Shown here in pieces: positions 46,194 through 55,117 of a DNA stretch of 64,000 bases. Positions within the stretch are counted from its first letter, which is position 1. Each line of letters begins with the position of its first letter. Made by a program: the position numbers and the translations under genes. Under the pieces are notes generated by a model. It was given only the letters and a program-made list of their open reading frames with translations. It was not told the DNA's origin and did no database searches. The stretch is from Gemmatimonadota bacterium (GTDB lineage Bacteria > Gemmatimonadota > Gemmatimonadetes > Longimicrobiales > Gaopeijiaceae): NCBI GenBank assembly GCA_009838975.1, contig VXQO01000162.1:31081-95080 (forward strand), written 5' to 3'.

Positions 46194-49019
46194 ATGAAGA
46201 AGGTCCTGTCGATCACTCCTCTCCTCGCCCTCGCGGCGTCGCTGGCCACAACGGTCGCGCACGCCCAGCAGAAGCCCACCCTCACCCCCGACGACTACGA
46301 CAAGTGGGAGCGGCTGGGCACCGCCGTCCTCTCCCCCGACGGGAGCTGGCTGGCGGCCGCCGTCTCACGTGTCAACGACGAGAACGAGCTGCGCATCCAC
46401 CCGACCGATTCCGACTCGGTGGTGGTCGTCGCCTACGCGACCCGGCCGGCGTTCAGCGACGACAGCCGCTGGCTCGCCTACGCCATCGGCGTCTCGCCCG
46501 ACGAGCGCGAGCGGGCGCAGGAGTCCAGGCAACCGGTCCGCAACTCTCTGGGCCTGCTGAACCTCGCCACCGGCGAGCAGGAGACGATCGACGAAGTCGA
46601 GTCCTTCTCGTTCTCCGAGGACGGCCGCTACCTGGCGTTCCGCCGCTACAAGCCCGAGGACAAGGAGAGCAGCGGCGTGGACGCCGTCGTGCGCGAACTC
46701 GCCACCGGGTCGTCGCTCAGCTTCGGCAACATCTCCGCGCTGTCCTGGCAGGACGAGGGGCACCTGCTGGCCATGACCATCGACGCCGACGACCGGATCG
46801 GCAACGGGGTCAAGCTCTACGACCCCGCGACCGGCCGCCTCCGCTCGCTGGACACCGACGACGCGACCTACCGCGCGCTCTCCTGGCGCGACGAGTCCGC
46901 CGACCTGGCCGTCCTCAAGACCTTCACCGACGAAGCCCACGAGGACACCGCGCACGTGGCGCTGGCGTGGCGCGATCTCGATGCCGACGCCCCGCAGGCC
47001 TTCGTCCTGGACCCGCGTGAGGGGCCTGCGCTGCCCGAAATGACGCGCGTCGTCGAGCACCGCACCCCGTCGTGGTCGGAAGACGGAGCGATCGTGTTCC
47101 TGGGCATCCAGGACCGTATTCCCGTGGACGAGCCTTTGGTGGTGGAGGAGGAAGAGGGCGACGAAGCGGGCGACGGTGAGGACGGCGAAGCCGACGGCGA
47201 GGGTGGACGCCCCGGCGGTGGAGGGGAGGACGACGAGGACGTGCCCGGCGTGGAGATCTGGCATTCCCGCGATGTGGACCCGGTGCCGCAGCAGCGGGTG
47301 CGTGAGCGGCAGCTGCGACAGGTGAACCACATCGGCGCGTGGAACCTCGACCGGGACGACTTCCTCCAGCTCGGCGGCGACCACGCCGACCGCGCCACGA
47401 TCGTGGAGGGCGGCGCCCACATCATCGCGCGCGACGAGACCCCCTACGACGTCGAGGCCATGTTCCGCCAGCAGTTCTACGACATCTACTCGGTGGACGC
47501 CTCGACCGCGCAGCGCAGCCTTGTGCGCGAACGGGTGACCCAGGACTACGGCGGCAGCCCCGGGGGGCGCTACGTCATCTGGTTCGAGGGTGAGGACTAC
47601 TGGACGCACGACCTGGAGAGCGGCGAAACGCGCAACATCACCGAGGAGCTCGGCGGCACGTTCGTCAACCTCGACGTCACCCCGACGCGCGAGCAGATGC
47701 CCTCGTTCGGCGTCGCCGCCTGGACGGAGGACGACGAGGCCGTGCTGATCAACGACCGCTGGGACGTCTGGGAGGTCGACGCCGACGGCTCCGGCGGCCG
47801 GCGCCTCACCGCCGGCGCCGAGGACGACGTGCGCTACCGGATCGTGCGGACCGACCGTGAAGCGGACTCCTTCGACCCGGACGCGCCGCTCTATTACTCC
47901 ACCTACGGCGAGTGGACCAAGGAGGCCGGATTCTCACGGGCCCGCCCGGGCGACACCCCCGAGAGCCTCGTCTGGGACGACGCCGCCTACGGCTCCTTCT
48001 TCGCCGGGCTGACGAAGGCCGAGGACGCGGACGTCTACACCTTCCGCCGGGAGCGCTTCGACGACTCGCCCGACTTCTTCGTGGCCGACCCCGACCTCTC
48101 GGACGCCAGGCAGGTCACCCGCACCAACCCCTTCCAGGACGACTACGCCTGGGGGCGCACGCAGCTCATCGACTACGAGAACGAGTGGGGGCGGCCGCTG
48201 CAGGGCGCCCTGATCTACCCGGCCGACTACGAGCCGGGGCAGCTCTACCCGATGATCGTGTACCACTACGAGATGCTGTCACAGAGCCTCCACCGCTACG
48301 TCGTCCCCGACGCCACCAACTACTACAACGTCCAGGCCTGGAGCCAGGACGGCTACTTCGTCCTGCAGCCCGACATCGTCTACCGCGACCGGCGCCCGGG
48401 GCAGTCCAACGTCGAGACGCTCAGACCGGCGGTTGCCGCCGCGCTCGAGACCGGCATGATCGACCCGGAGCGCGTCGGCCTGATCGGCCACTCGTGGGGC
48501 GGCTACCAGACCACCTTCTTCGTCACCCAGGACGACCTCTTCGCCAGCGCCGTGGCGGGCGCCCCGCTCACCAACCTGATGAGCATGTACCTCTCGTTCT
48601 ACTGGAACAGCGGCGGCACCGACGCCCGCATATTCGAGATCAGCCAGGGGCGGATGCAGGTCCCCTGGTGGGAGGACTACGACTCGTACCACGCCAACTC
48701 GCCCCTGCACCACATCCAGAACATGAACACCCCGCTGCTGATGATGTTCGGCGACAACGACGGCGCGGTCGAGTTCAACCAGGGCGTCGAGTTCTACAAC
48801 GCCGCACGCCGGATCGGCAAGGAGATGGTGTTGCTGGTGTACGAAGGCGAGAACCACGGACTGCGGGAGGAGGCCAACCAGCGCGACTATCGCGACCGCA
48901 TCATGCAGTGGTTCGCGCACTACCTGAAGGGAGAGCCGGCGCCGGACTGGATCACGAAGGGGCTGCCGTACATCGAACAGCAGGACGGGCTGAAGAAGAG
49001 GAAGAGGCCGATCAGCTGA
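46194..49019 (+). CDS. Secreted S9-family prolyl oligopeptidase
   Basis: A 941-residue protein with a signal peptide (MKKVLSITPLLALAASLATT, cut after AHAQ). A long beta-propeller (about residues 45-640) precedes an alpha/beta hydrolase domain. The catalytic serine is Ser767 in GHSWGGYQ, the aspartate is Asp856 in FGDNDGAVEF and the histidine is His888 in ENHGLREE. It probably degrades peptides in the periplasm or outside. An acidic insertion of about 45 residues (from EEEEGDEAGDGEDGE to EDDEDVPG) interrupts the propeller around residues 318-350. The start has only a weak ribosome site; a GTG three codons upstream is an alternative. Confidence 0.94.
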   Translation: MKKVLSITPLLALAASLATTVAHAQQKPTLTPDDYDKWERLGTAVLSPDGSWLAAAVSRVNDENELRIHPTDSDSVVVVAYATRPAFSDDSRWLAYAIGVSPDERERAQESRQPVRNSLGLLNLATGEQETIDEVESFSFSEDGRYLAFRRYKPEDKESSGVDAVVRELATGSSLSFGNISALSWQDEGHLLAMTIDADDRIGNGVKLYDPATGRLRSLDTDDATYRALSWRDESADLAVLKTFTDEAHEDTAHVALAWRDLDADAPQAFVLDPREGPALPEMTRVVEHRTPSWSEDGAIVFLGIQDRIPVDEPLVVEEEEGDEAGDGEDGEADGEGGRPGGGGEDDEDVPGVEIWHSRDVDPVPQQRVRERQLRQVNHIGAWNLDRDDFLQLGGDHADRATIVEGGAHIIARDETPYDVEAMFRQQFYDIYSVDASTAQRSLVRERVTQDYGGSPGGRYVIWFEGEDYWTHDLESGETRNITEELGGTFVNLDVTPTREQMPSFGVAAWTEDDEAVLINDRWDVWEVDADGSGGRRLTAGAEDDVRYRIVRTDREADSFDPDAPLYYSTYGEWTKEAGFSRARPGDTPESLVWDDAAYGSFFAGLTKAEDADVYTFRRERFDDSPDFFVADPDLSDARQVTRTNPFQDDYAWGRTQLIDYENEWGRPLQGALIYPADYEPGQLYPMIVYHYEMLSQSLHRYVVPDATNYYNVQAWSQDGYFVLQPDIVYRDRRPGQSNVETLRPAVAAALETGMIDPERVGLIGHSWGGYQTTFFVTQDDLFASAVAGAPLTNLMSMYLSFYWNSGGTDARIFEISQGRMQVPWWEDYDSYHANSPLHHIQNMNTPLLMMFGDNDGAVEFNQGVEFYNAARRIGKEMVLLVYEGENHGLREEANQRDYRDRIMQWFAHYLKGEPAPDWITKGLPYIEQQDGLKKRKRPIS

Positions 49020-49121
49020 GGGGGGGCGGGCGGCCCCGCAGCGTCGGGGAGGCTGCGATGGTGCGCCTGCGGGATGGTCAGCTATTCCTCGCGGTGCGCA
49101 CAGCCAACTGGACACCACAAT

Positions 49122-49144
49122 GTAAACGCGAGTTTACTTTTTGA
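49122..49144. terminator. Palindrome with T-tract between convergent genes
   Basis: GTAAAC-GCGA-GTTTAC (49122-49137) is followed on the plus strand by TTTTTG, a plausible intrinsic stop for the S9 peptidase transcript. A second small inverted repeat (ATGTC-GAGTT-GACAT) lies at 49146-49160, which on the minus strand is followed by AAAAAG rather than T. The 145-base gap otherwise has no gene. The AT-rich stem is weak for a terminator. Confidence 0.4.
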
Positions 49145-49163
49145 CATGTCGAGTTGACATTGG

Positions 49164-50012
49164 TCAGTGCCGTGCCCGCCGCCAGGCATCCTCGTAGACA
49201 TCGGGACGCACGTCCAGGTAGCCGGGATACTCCTGCCGCGCTGTCTCGAGCGCCGCCCGCTCCAGGGTCACCACCGCAACCGGGTCGGTGGTCTCCAGAA
49301 GGACGTCGCCGGATGGCGCGATCGCGATCGACGGGCCGCCGATCACGCCGCCCGACCCCGTGCCGGGCCGGTTGACCGAGATGACGTAGGCGCAGCTGGT
49401 CACCGCGTTCGCGCGCAGGACCATCCGCCAGCGCGGATACGTCTCCGGCGGCGTGGCGCGCGGTACCAGGATCACCCCCGCGCCCATCGCGGCGAGCGCA
49501 TTGCAACCCTGCGGGCGGTTCACGTCCGAGCAGATCTGGACGCCGATGCCCCATCCGGCGAGCCGCGCGGGGGTGTGCAGGCGGCCGCCGGGTTCGTAGT
49601 GGTGCGCCTCCCAGTAGCCCTCCTCGTCGGGGAGGTGGACCTTGCGGTAGCGCAGCCGCAGGCCGCCGTCGGCGCCGAAGAGGAGGGCGGTGTTGTGGCG
49701 GCGTCCCGTGGCGGCATCGCGGACGATCGCACCGCCGAGGACGGCAAGCCCGGTCGCGCGGGCGGCCTCCGCGAGCGCACGGTGGCGGGGGCCGTGCGGT
49801 TCCTCCCCGTCGGCGTGGGATGGTTGCCGGGTCAGGGGGGCCCACGCGTTGAGCGGCAGTTCGGGCAGGACCGCGAGCTGGGCGCCGAGTTCCCTCGCTG
49901 TACGGAGGCGCTCCTGAAGGGGGGTGAAGGCGTCCGCGGCCGGGAAGGCGTCCGTGACGAGCGCGACGGTGAGACGATCCGAAGGCATCGAGAGGATGCG
50001 CCGCCGCGTCAC
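49164..50012 (-). CDS. Carbon-nitrogen hydrolase (nitrilase superfamily)
   Basis: A 282-residue protein with the nitrilase catalytic triad: Glu51 ([11 protein letters not shown]), Lys124 ([15 protein letters not shown]) and Cys161 ([12 protein letters not shown]). A GTG at 50012 overlaps the macrodomain gene stop (GTGA), supporting this start; an ATG at 49988 is the alternative. Members hydrolyse amides or carbamoyl groups such as omega-amides, N-carbamoyl amino acids or carbamoylputrescine. The substrate is unknown. The tight junction with a macrodomain gene is unusual and suggests a shared role, perhaps in NAD or ADP-ribose-linked amide metabolism. Confidence 0.92.
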   Translation of the reverse strand: MTRRRILSMPSDRLTVALVTDAFPAADAFTPLQERLRTARELGAQLAVLPELPLNAWAPLTRQPSHADGEEPHGPRHRALAEAARATGLAVLGGAIVRDAATGRRHNTALLFGADGGLRLRYRKVHLPDEEGYWEAHHYEPGGRLHTPARLAGWGIGVQICSDVNRPQGCNALAAMGAGVILVPRATPPETYPRWRMVLRANAVTSCAYVISVNRPGTGSGGVIGGPSIAIAPSGDVLLETTDPVAVVTLERAALETARQEYPGYLDVRPDVYEDAWRRARH

Positions 50013-50536
50013 CCGGCGGACAGGCTGCCCGTGGCGGCCCGGTGCAGCTCGGCGGAAGACTCGGCGAAGCAGCAGAACACGACCTGCGCGATGGTCTCGT
50101 CGGCCTCCAGAAACGCGGCCACCGTGCGGACCGCGATCCCGGCCGCGCGCTCTGCCGGGAAGGCATACACCCCCGTCGAGATCGCCGGAAAGGCTACAGT
50201 CGCGAGGCCGTTCTCGACCGCGACCTCGAGGCTGCGGCGGTAGCAGCTCGCGAGCAGGCGGTCCTTGTCCGCACCACCGCTCCCCCAGACCGGACCCACC
50301 GTGTGGATGACATGCCTTGCCGGCAGCCGGTAGCCTCCCGTGATCTTCGCATCACCGGTCTCGCATCCACCCAGCGTGCGACACTCGCAAAGCAGATCCG
50401 GGCCCGCGGCGCGGTGGATGGCGCCGTCGACCCCACCGCCGCCCAGCAGCGCGTTGTTCGCCGCGTTGACGATGGCGTCGACCTCCAGAGCGGTGATATC
50501 GCCCTTGGCCACGGTCATCCTGTCGCGAACGTCCAC
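50009..50536 (-). CDS. Macrodomain protein (ADP-ribose binding/hydrolysing)
   Basis: A 175-residue macrodomain. The GTG at 50536 has AAGGAG eight bases upstream and is chosen over the later ATG at 50518. The ADP-ribose-binding landmarks are [18 protein letters not shown] and [17 protein letters not shown] (residues 11-46), with [11 protein letters not shown] as the second phosphate loop near residue 124. This is the YmdB/MacroD-like class that removes acetyl from O-acetyl-ADP-ribose or ADP-ribose from proteins or nucleic acids. Together with the coupled nitrilase gene it may belong to NAD-derived metabolism; the substrate is not determined by sequence. Confidence 0.94.
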   Translation of the reverse strand: MDVRDRMTVAKGDITALEVDAIVNAANNALLGGGGVDGAIHRAAGPDLLCECRTLGGCETGDAKITGGYRLPARHVIHTVGPVWGSGGADKDRLLASCYRRSLEVAVENGLATVAFPAISTGVYAFPAERAAGIAVRTVAAFLEADETIAQVVFCCFAESSAELHRAATGSLSAG

Positions 50537-50633
50537 GGCTGATTCTCCTTCCAGGACCCGATAGTTTGTGTAACTCCGCACCCGTATACTCTATGCCCTG
50601 CATCGCCAACGCCGAAACGGGAGAACCCCTGGC

Positions 50634-52004
50634 ATGGACCCGCTGGACCACATGCGCGTGAGCCGCCGGATTGCGGTACGGAGGCCGGCGTCTGCCACGG
50701 CGCGGCGGGTGGGGTGGCTGCCCGTCGTGTGGGGGCTGGTTGTCGCGGGAGGCTGTGGCGAACGCCAGCCACCGGAAGTCGAGGGAGACGCGGTTGTGGC
50801 CGTGCCGGCCGAGGAGGCCCCCTCACTCGGCATCGCAGCCGAAACCGGGCCTGCACCATCTCCCGGTGCCGAGTCCGGTACACCGCCGGATGGTGAGGGA
50901 GAGCCGCCGGAAGGCACCGCGCCGCCCTCCTCTCCCCCACCAGAGCAAACTGCAGAGACGCAGGAAGCTGCGGGGACCCAGAACGCTGCAGGGACTCAGG
51001 ACGCTGCCCAGAACCCGCCCCAGGCCACGATCGACTCGCTCGCGGCGGCGCTGCGCGACATCACCGAGGCGCAGCAGTTGATCCTTTCGCGGCTGGACTC
51101 GATCGAAGAAGGGGTCGCGCCGGCTCCGGGCGAGGTCGCCGACACCGCCACGGGCGTTGCCACCCTCGAAGAAGCCACCGACGATGTGCGCAACCTCGGG
51201 GTGAAGATCTTCTGGGCGCTCGTGATCCTGCTGGTCTTCCACGTGCTGATCCGGGTGATCATCTGGGTGCTGGAGACGCTGTCCGAACGGAGCGTGACGC
51301 GGCGGCTGACCTTCAAGTGGCTGATCCCGATCACGCGGATGCTGCTCTGGGCGATCGCGACGTACCTGATCGTGCTGAACGTCTTTCGGGTCGACGCGCA
51401 GGGGCTGCTGGCGGCGAGCGCGGCGCTGGGGGTCGCGGTGGGCATCGCGGCGCAGGACCTGCTCAAGAACGTGCTGGGCGGGCTGATCGTGGTCTTCGAC
51501 CAGCCGTTCCAGGTGGGCGACAAGATCCGGGTCGGCCGGAGCTACGGCGAGGTCGTCTCGATCGGTCTGCGGTCGACTCGAGTGGTCACCGCCGATGACG
51601 ATCTCGTGACGATCCCGAACTCGCAGGTTGTCGGCGAACAGGTCGCGAACTCCAATGCGGGGCAATTGAACTGCCAGGTGCTGACGGACCTGTACCTGCC
51701 GGGAAGGGTCGACGAGCGCAAGGCGAAGGCGATCGCCTTCGAGGCGGCCGTGACTTCGCGCTACGTGTTCCTCAACAAGCCGATCGTGGTGCTCGTGCAG
51801 GACGACTTCCGGACGACGTTCGTGACGCGGATCAGGGTCCGGGCCTACGTGCTCGATCCGCGCTTCGAGTTCGTCTTCCAGAGTGACGTGACGGAGCGGG
51901 CGCGGGAGGGCTTCCGCGCGGCGGGGCTGATGCCCGATCGCGACTGGTATCCGGCGGTCGACCCGGACGGGTTGGCGCGGGGGACGGAGGCGGGAGACCA
52001 GTGA
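50634..52004 (+). CDS. MscS-family channel with lipoprotein-like N-terminus
   Basis: A 456-residue protein. The N-terminus has a signal ending VVAGGC, a lipobox (Cys around 41). A low-complexity linker of about 90 residues rich in Pro, Glu and Ala, with near-repeats of AAGTQ(N/D), follows. Three membrane helices start near residue 188 (GVKIFWALVILLVFHVLIRVI). The MscS pore and beta domain (GVAVGIAAQDLLKNVLGGLIVVFDQPF, read in part; VGDKIRVG; VTIPNSQVVGEQVANS) are complete. MscS channels open on membrane tension; a lipid-anchored N-terminus is unusual. The stop overlaps the start of the next gene (GTGA), so both products are made together. Confidence 0.9.
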   Translation: MDPLDHMRVSRRIAVRRPASATARRVGWLPVVWGLVVAGGCGERQPPEVEGDAVVAVPAEEAPSLGIAAETGPAPSPGAESGTPPDGEGEPPEGTAPPSSPPPEQTAETQEAAGTQNAAGTQDAAQNPPQATIDSLAAALRDITEAQQLILSRLDSIEEGVAPAPGEVADTATGVATLEEATDDVRNLGVKIFWALVILLVFHVLIRVIIWVLETLSERSVTRRLTFKWLIPITRMLLWAIATYLIVLNVFRVDAQGLLAASAALGVAVGIAAQDLLKNVLGGLIVVFDQPFQVGDKIRVGRSYGEVVSIGLRSTRVVTADDDLVTIPNSQVVGEQVANSNAGQLNCQVLTDLYLPGRVDERKAKAIAFEAAVTSRYVFLNKPIVVLVQDDFRTTFVTRIRVRAYVLDPRFEFVFQSDVTERAREGFRAAGLMPDRDWYPAVDPDGLARGTEAGDQ

Positions 52005-55000
52005 GCGGCGCCGGCGGAGGTGGCGTGGACGGCGGGGCGGTGACGCCGGGCACCGACGCCGAGGTCGCGGCCCGGATCGCGGCGGTCGCTCACGAACCCT
52101 TCCGCGAGGTGTGGCGGCGTCACGCCGAGCAGGTGTGGGAGCCGGTGCGGCGGGTGCTGGAGGAAGGGGTGGCGGCACACGAGCGGGCGCTGGATGAACT
52201 TGCGAGTGCGTCGGCCGAAGACGGGCCTGAGGGTGTCGGGCCGGCGAGCGAAGTCGGCGAGGCTCCTGATCGATACCGCCACTCGGTAGTGGTGGGCGTC
52301 CTCGATCCGTTCCGGGCGGCGCTGCGGGATCACGATGCGGCCGGAAGGCTGGGGGCAGCGCTGGGACATGCTGTGGAGCAGGTCGTTGTGGCGGTGGCCG
52401 AGCTTCCGGCGCTGGTCCGGGCGCCGATCTCTCCCACCGCTCTGCAGCGCGCGCGGGGGATCGGGGCCTGGGTGGCGCTCAAGCGAGTGTTTGCACTGGC
52501 GCTGCGGCCGCTCGTCTGGCGGCGCGAGGCCCGCGACATCCCCGTGGTGGCGGTCGCGCGCGAGCACGTCGCCCGTTCGGTGCTGCCGCAACAGGTGCGC
52601 GCGTTTCGCAACAGTCAGCGTCTGCGCGGAGAGTGGCTGGGGAACGTCGAGCGGAGCTGGTCCGGCTGGTTGGCCGCGGTGCTCGCCCGACCGGACGGCA
52701 TGGACGCTGGCGCCGAGGATCGACCAGCGTCGGCACCGGGACGAAATGACCGCGAAGCTTGCCTCGAGGCCGGCAACGAGCTGCATCGGCGGCTCCTCGC
52801 GCTGGTCGAACAGGTGGCGGGCGCCGCCGGGCAGTCCCTAGACCACGGTCTGGCCCGATGCGTGGAAGCGCTGCACGCGAGGGTGGGCGTGGCCGGCACG
52901 TTCGTGTCCTCCGAGTCCCAGAGGACCCCGCTCGGCTGGCAGGGTCAGAAGGGGACTGCCGCCAACTGGGACCGGTGGGCCGGCGAGAGCGTGGCTCGTC
53001 TTGACCTGTGCGTGGAGCTGCTGAGGGCCCGGCGCATGACCGACCGGGTTCGCCGCGAACTTGACGCGGACTGGACCCGCGCCGTGCGCGGAATCGAAGC
53101 CGGTCTGGACGAGATCGACGCGCGGTTGGCAGAGGGCAAGGAGCGCGCAGCCGCCGTCGATGCCGAGGATGCGGCCCTTTCCGACAGACTGGGCCAGGAA
53201 CGGCTGCGCACGGGTGCCGGACTCGACGAGGTGGAAGCGACGTTGCCTGACCCGGGACAGCTGCTCGACGCACTCACGGACGCGGCGACCCGGGCCGACG
53301 GGGAACTCGAGGACCTGGCCGCCGCGATGCCGAAGGAGCTGGTGGTGCACCGCGTACCGCCGGGCGACGCGAGGCTCCGGAAACCCGCGGGGGCCGGCAA
53401 CGCGGTGCGGCTCCGGGAAGCGGCTCGCCAATCGTTCGACACGCCCAGAATCGAGCGGATTCGCGCTGCGGCCACCGTCGTTCCCGGGGCGATGGACCGG
53501 GTGCACGCATTGGTGTCGGAACTGCGCGAAGTGGCCGGGTACGGATACGAGGCCGCGATCGGGGAATTGACCGAAGGCCGCGATCCCGGGACGGTCCATC
53601 CGGTGCTGGTCACCAACGGCCTGACGCGAGCCTCCGCGAAGGCCGAGGTTGCACGCGGTGCGCTCATCGACGCCCTCGATGAAGCGTGCACGCGGGTTGC
53701 GGACGAGGTCGTTGACGGGATGGCGCATCTTGTGCACCGGACCACCACCGATCGTCTGACCGGGCGCTACCTGGACGCACGCTCGCAGGTCGCCGCGGAA
53801 GCCTCTCGCGGACGTGAACTGTGGCGACGCTACCTGGAGGACGCGATGCGCCGCGGATCCAACGCCTTCTCCTGGATCCGCCAGCGTCTCTGGCCCGTGA
53901 AGCACGCCCTGGGCATAGGCGCCGAGGCCGGCGGCCGCGCCGAGCTGCGCGAGCGCTCGCTGGCAGCCGTCGAGGAGGTCGAGAGCAAGCTGCCGGTTCT
54001 CTACCGCCGGCTCTTCTCGCTCGAACCGCTCACCGATCCGCGCCTCCTCGCCGGCAGGGACGACGCGCTCGCGGCGGTCGAGAGGTCGTGGAATCGCTGG
54101 CACGACGAGTCCAACGGGGCGCTGGTGGTCATCTCATCGCCGGGGGCGGGTGTCACCAGCTTCCTCAACGTCGTGGCGGGGCGCCTTGGGGGCGAGCCGC
54201 AGCGCGCGGTGCGACAGACGCTGCGGGAGCGAATCCGGGACGAAGACGGGCTTGCAGCGCGCCTTTCCGGATGGCTGGGCGCGGGTGACGCTCACGACCT
54301 CGACGGGCTCGCATGCCAGGTGCTGGACGCCCCCCGCGACGCCCTGCCCCACCTTTTCATCCTGGAAGGGACGGAGCACCTGCAGATGCGGGCAGCCGGC
54401 GGCGGCGAGCTCTTCGAGACCCTTCTGTCATTCATCCAAAGGACCAGCCCGCGCATCTTCTGGGTGCTGTCCGTAGGCGCGTCGGCCTGGCAGCTCCTCG
54501 AAAAGCGTTGTCCGGCCTGCGTCGGCGACGTCGAGCAACTGCGACTCGGAGAGTTGAACGCCGAAGACCTGAAGCGAGCCATTCTGGCCAGGCACCGGCT
54601 CAGCGGCCTGCCGCTTCGCTACGTGGAGCGGCGCACGGGGCGGGAGCTGCTCAGACGCCGGGCCGGAGCGCGCGGTTCGGAGAAACACCAGCGGCTCCTG
54701 GAATCCGACTATTTCGACCGTCTGCACCGCGCGTCACTCGGCTCCGTCCGCTCGGCGCTCTTCCATTGGCTGCGCTCCGCCGACTTCCGCAGCGAGGAGG
54801 GAAGTCTCCTGGTCCGGCCGATCGAAACGCTGCCCTCGTTGATGGGCGTGTTCAACCTGGAGCAGAGTTTTGCGCTCAAGGCGTTGCTGGACCACGGTAC
54901 GCTCACGGTAGCCGAGTACTGCGAAGTGGCCCGCGGATCACCGGCCGAGGCGCGCCACCTGTTCCGCGCGATCCGCGATCTACACGTGATCGAAGCAGTG

Positions 55001-55117
55001 CGGGAGGATGGTCGGGATGGTGCGGGCCGGACGGCCGCCGGCACCCGCTACCGGATTCGACCACTCCTGTTGGGGGCCGTCACGGCTCATCTGAGGTCGC
55101 TGAATGTCCTGCACTAG
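52001..55117 (+). CDS. Large helical protein with degenerate P-loop domain
   Basis: A 1038-residue protein from a GTG overlapping the MscS stop. The first ~680 residues are mostly charged helices, with candidate coiled coils around 360-440 (LDEIDARLAEGKERAAAVDAEDA), and no strong membrane helix. An NTPase-like domain follows: VVISSPGAGVTSFLN at residues 709-723 resembles Walker A, but the expected lysine is Val718; a Walker B-like strand LFILEGTEHLQ lies near 785. The end (about 900-1038) looks like winged helices (FNLEQSFALKALLDHGTLTVAEYCEVA). I recognise no named family. It may be an AAA/STAND-like protein that binds but does not hydrolyse nucleotide, acting with the channel. Confidence 0.75.
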   Translation: MSGAGGGGVDGGAVTPGTDAEVAARIAAVAHEPFREVWRRHAEQVWEPVRRVLEEGVAAHERALDELASASAEDGPEGVGPASEVGEAPDRYRHSVVVGVLDPFRAALRDHDAAGRLGAALGHAVEQVVVAVAELPALVRAPISPTALQRARGIGAWVALKRVFALALRPLVWRREARDIPVVAVAREHVARSVLPQQVRAFRNSQRLRGEWLGNVERSWSGWLAAVLARPDGMDAGAEDRPASAPGRNDREACLEAGNELHRRLLALVEQVAGAAGQSLDHGLARCVEALHARVGVAGTFVSSESQRTPLGWQGQKGTAANWDRWAGESVARLDLCVELLRARRMTDRVRRELDADWTRAVRGIEAGLDEIDARLAEGKERAAAVDAEDAALSDRLGQERLRTGAGLDEVEATLPDPGQLLDALTDAATRADGELEDLAAAMPKELVVHRVPPGDARLRKPAGAGNAVRLREAARQSFDTPRIERIRAAATVVPGAMDRVHALVSELREVAGYGYEAAIGELTEGRDPGTVHPVLVTNGLTRASAKAEVARGALIDALDEACTRVADEVVDGMAHLVHRTTTDRLTGRYLDARSQVAAEASRGRELWRRYLEDAMRRGSNAFSWIRQRLWPVKHALGIGAEAGGRAELRERSLAAVEEVESKLPVLYRRLFSLEPLTDPRLLAGRDDALAAVERSWNRWHDESNGALVVISSPGAGVTSFLNVVAGRLGGEPQRAVRQTLRERIRDEDGLAARLSGWLGAGDAHDLDGLACQVLDAPRDALPHLFILEGTEHLQMRAAGGGELFETLLSFIQRTSPRIFWVLSVGASAWQLLEKRCPACVGDVEQLRLGELNAEDLKRAILARHRLSGLPLRYVERRTGRELLRRRAGARGSEKHQRLLESDYFDRLHRASLGSVRSALFHWLRSADFRSEEGSLLVRPIETLPSLMGVFNLEQSFALKALLDHGTLTVAEYCEVARGSPAEARHLFRAIRDLHVIEAVREDGRDGAGRTAAGTRYRIRPLLLGAVTAHLRSLNVLH

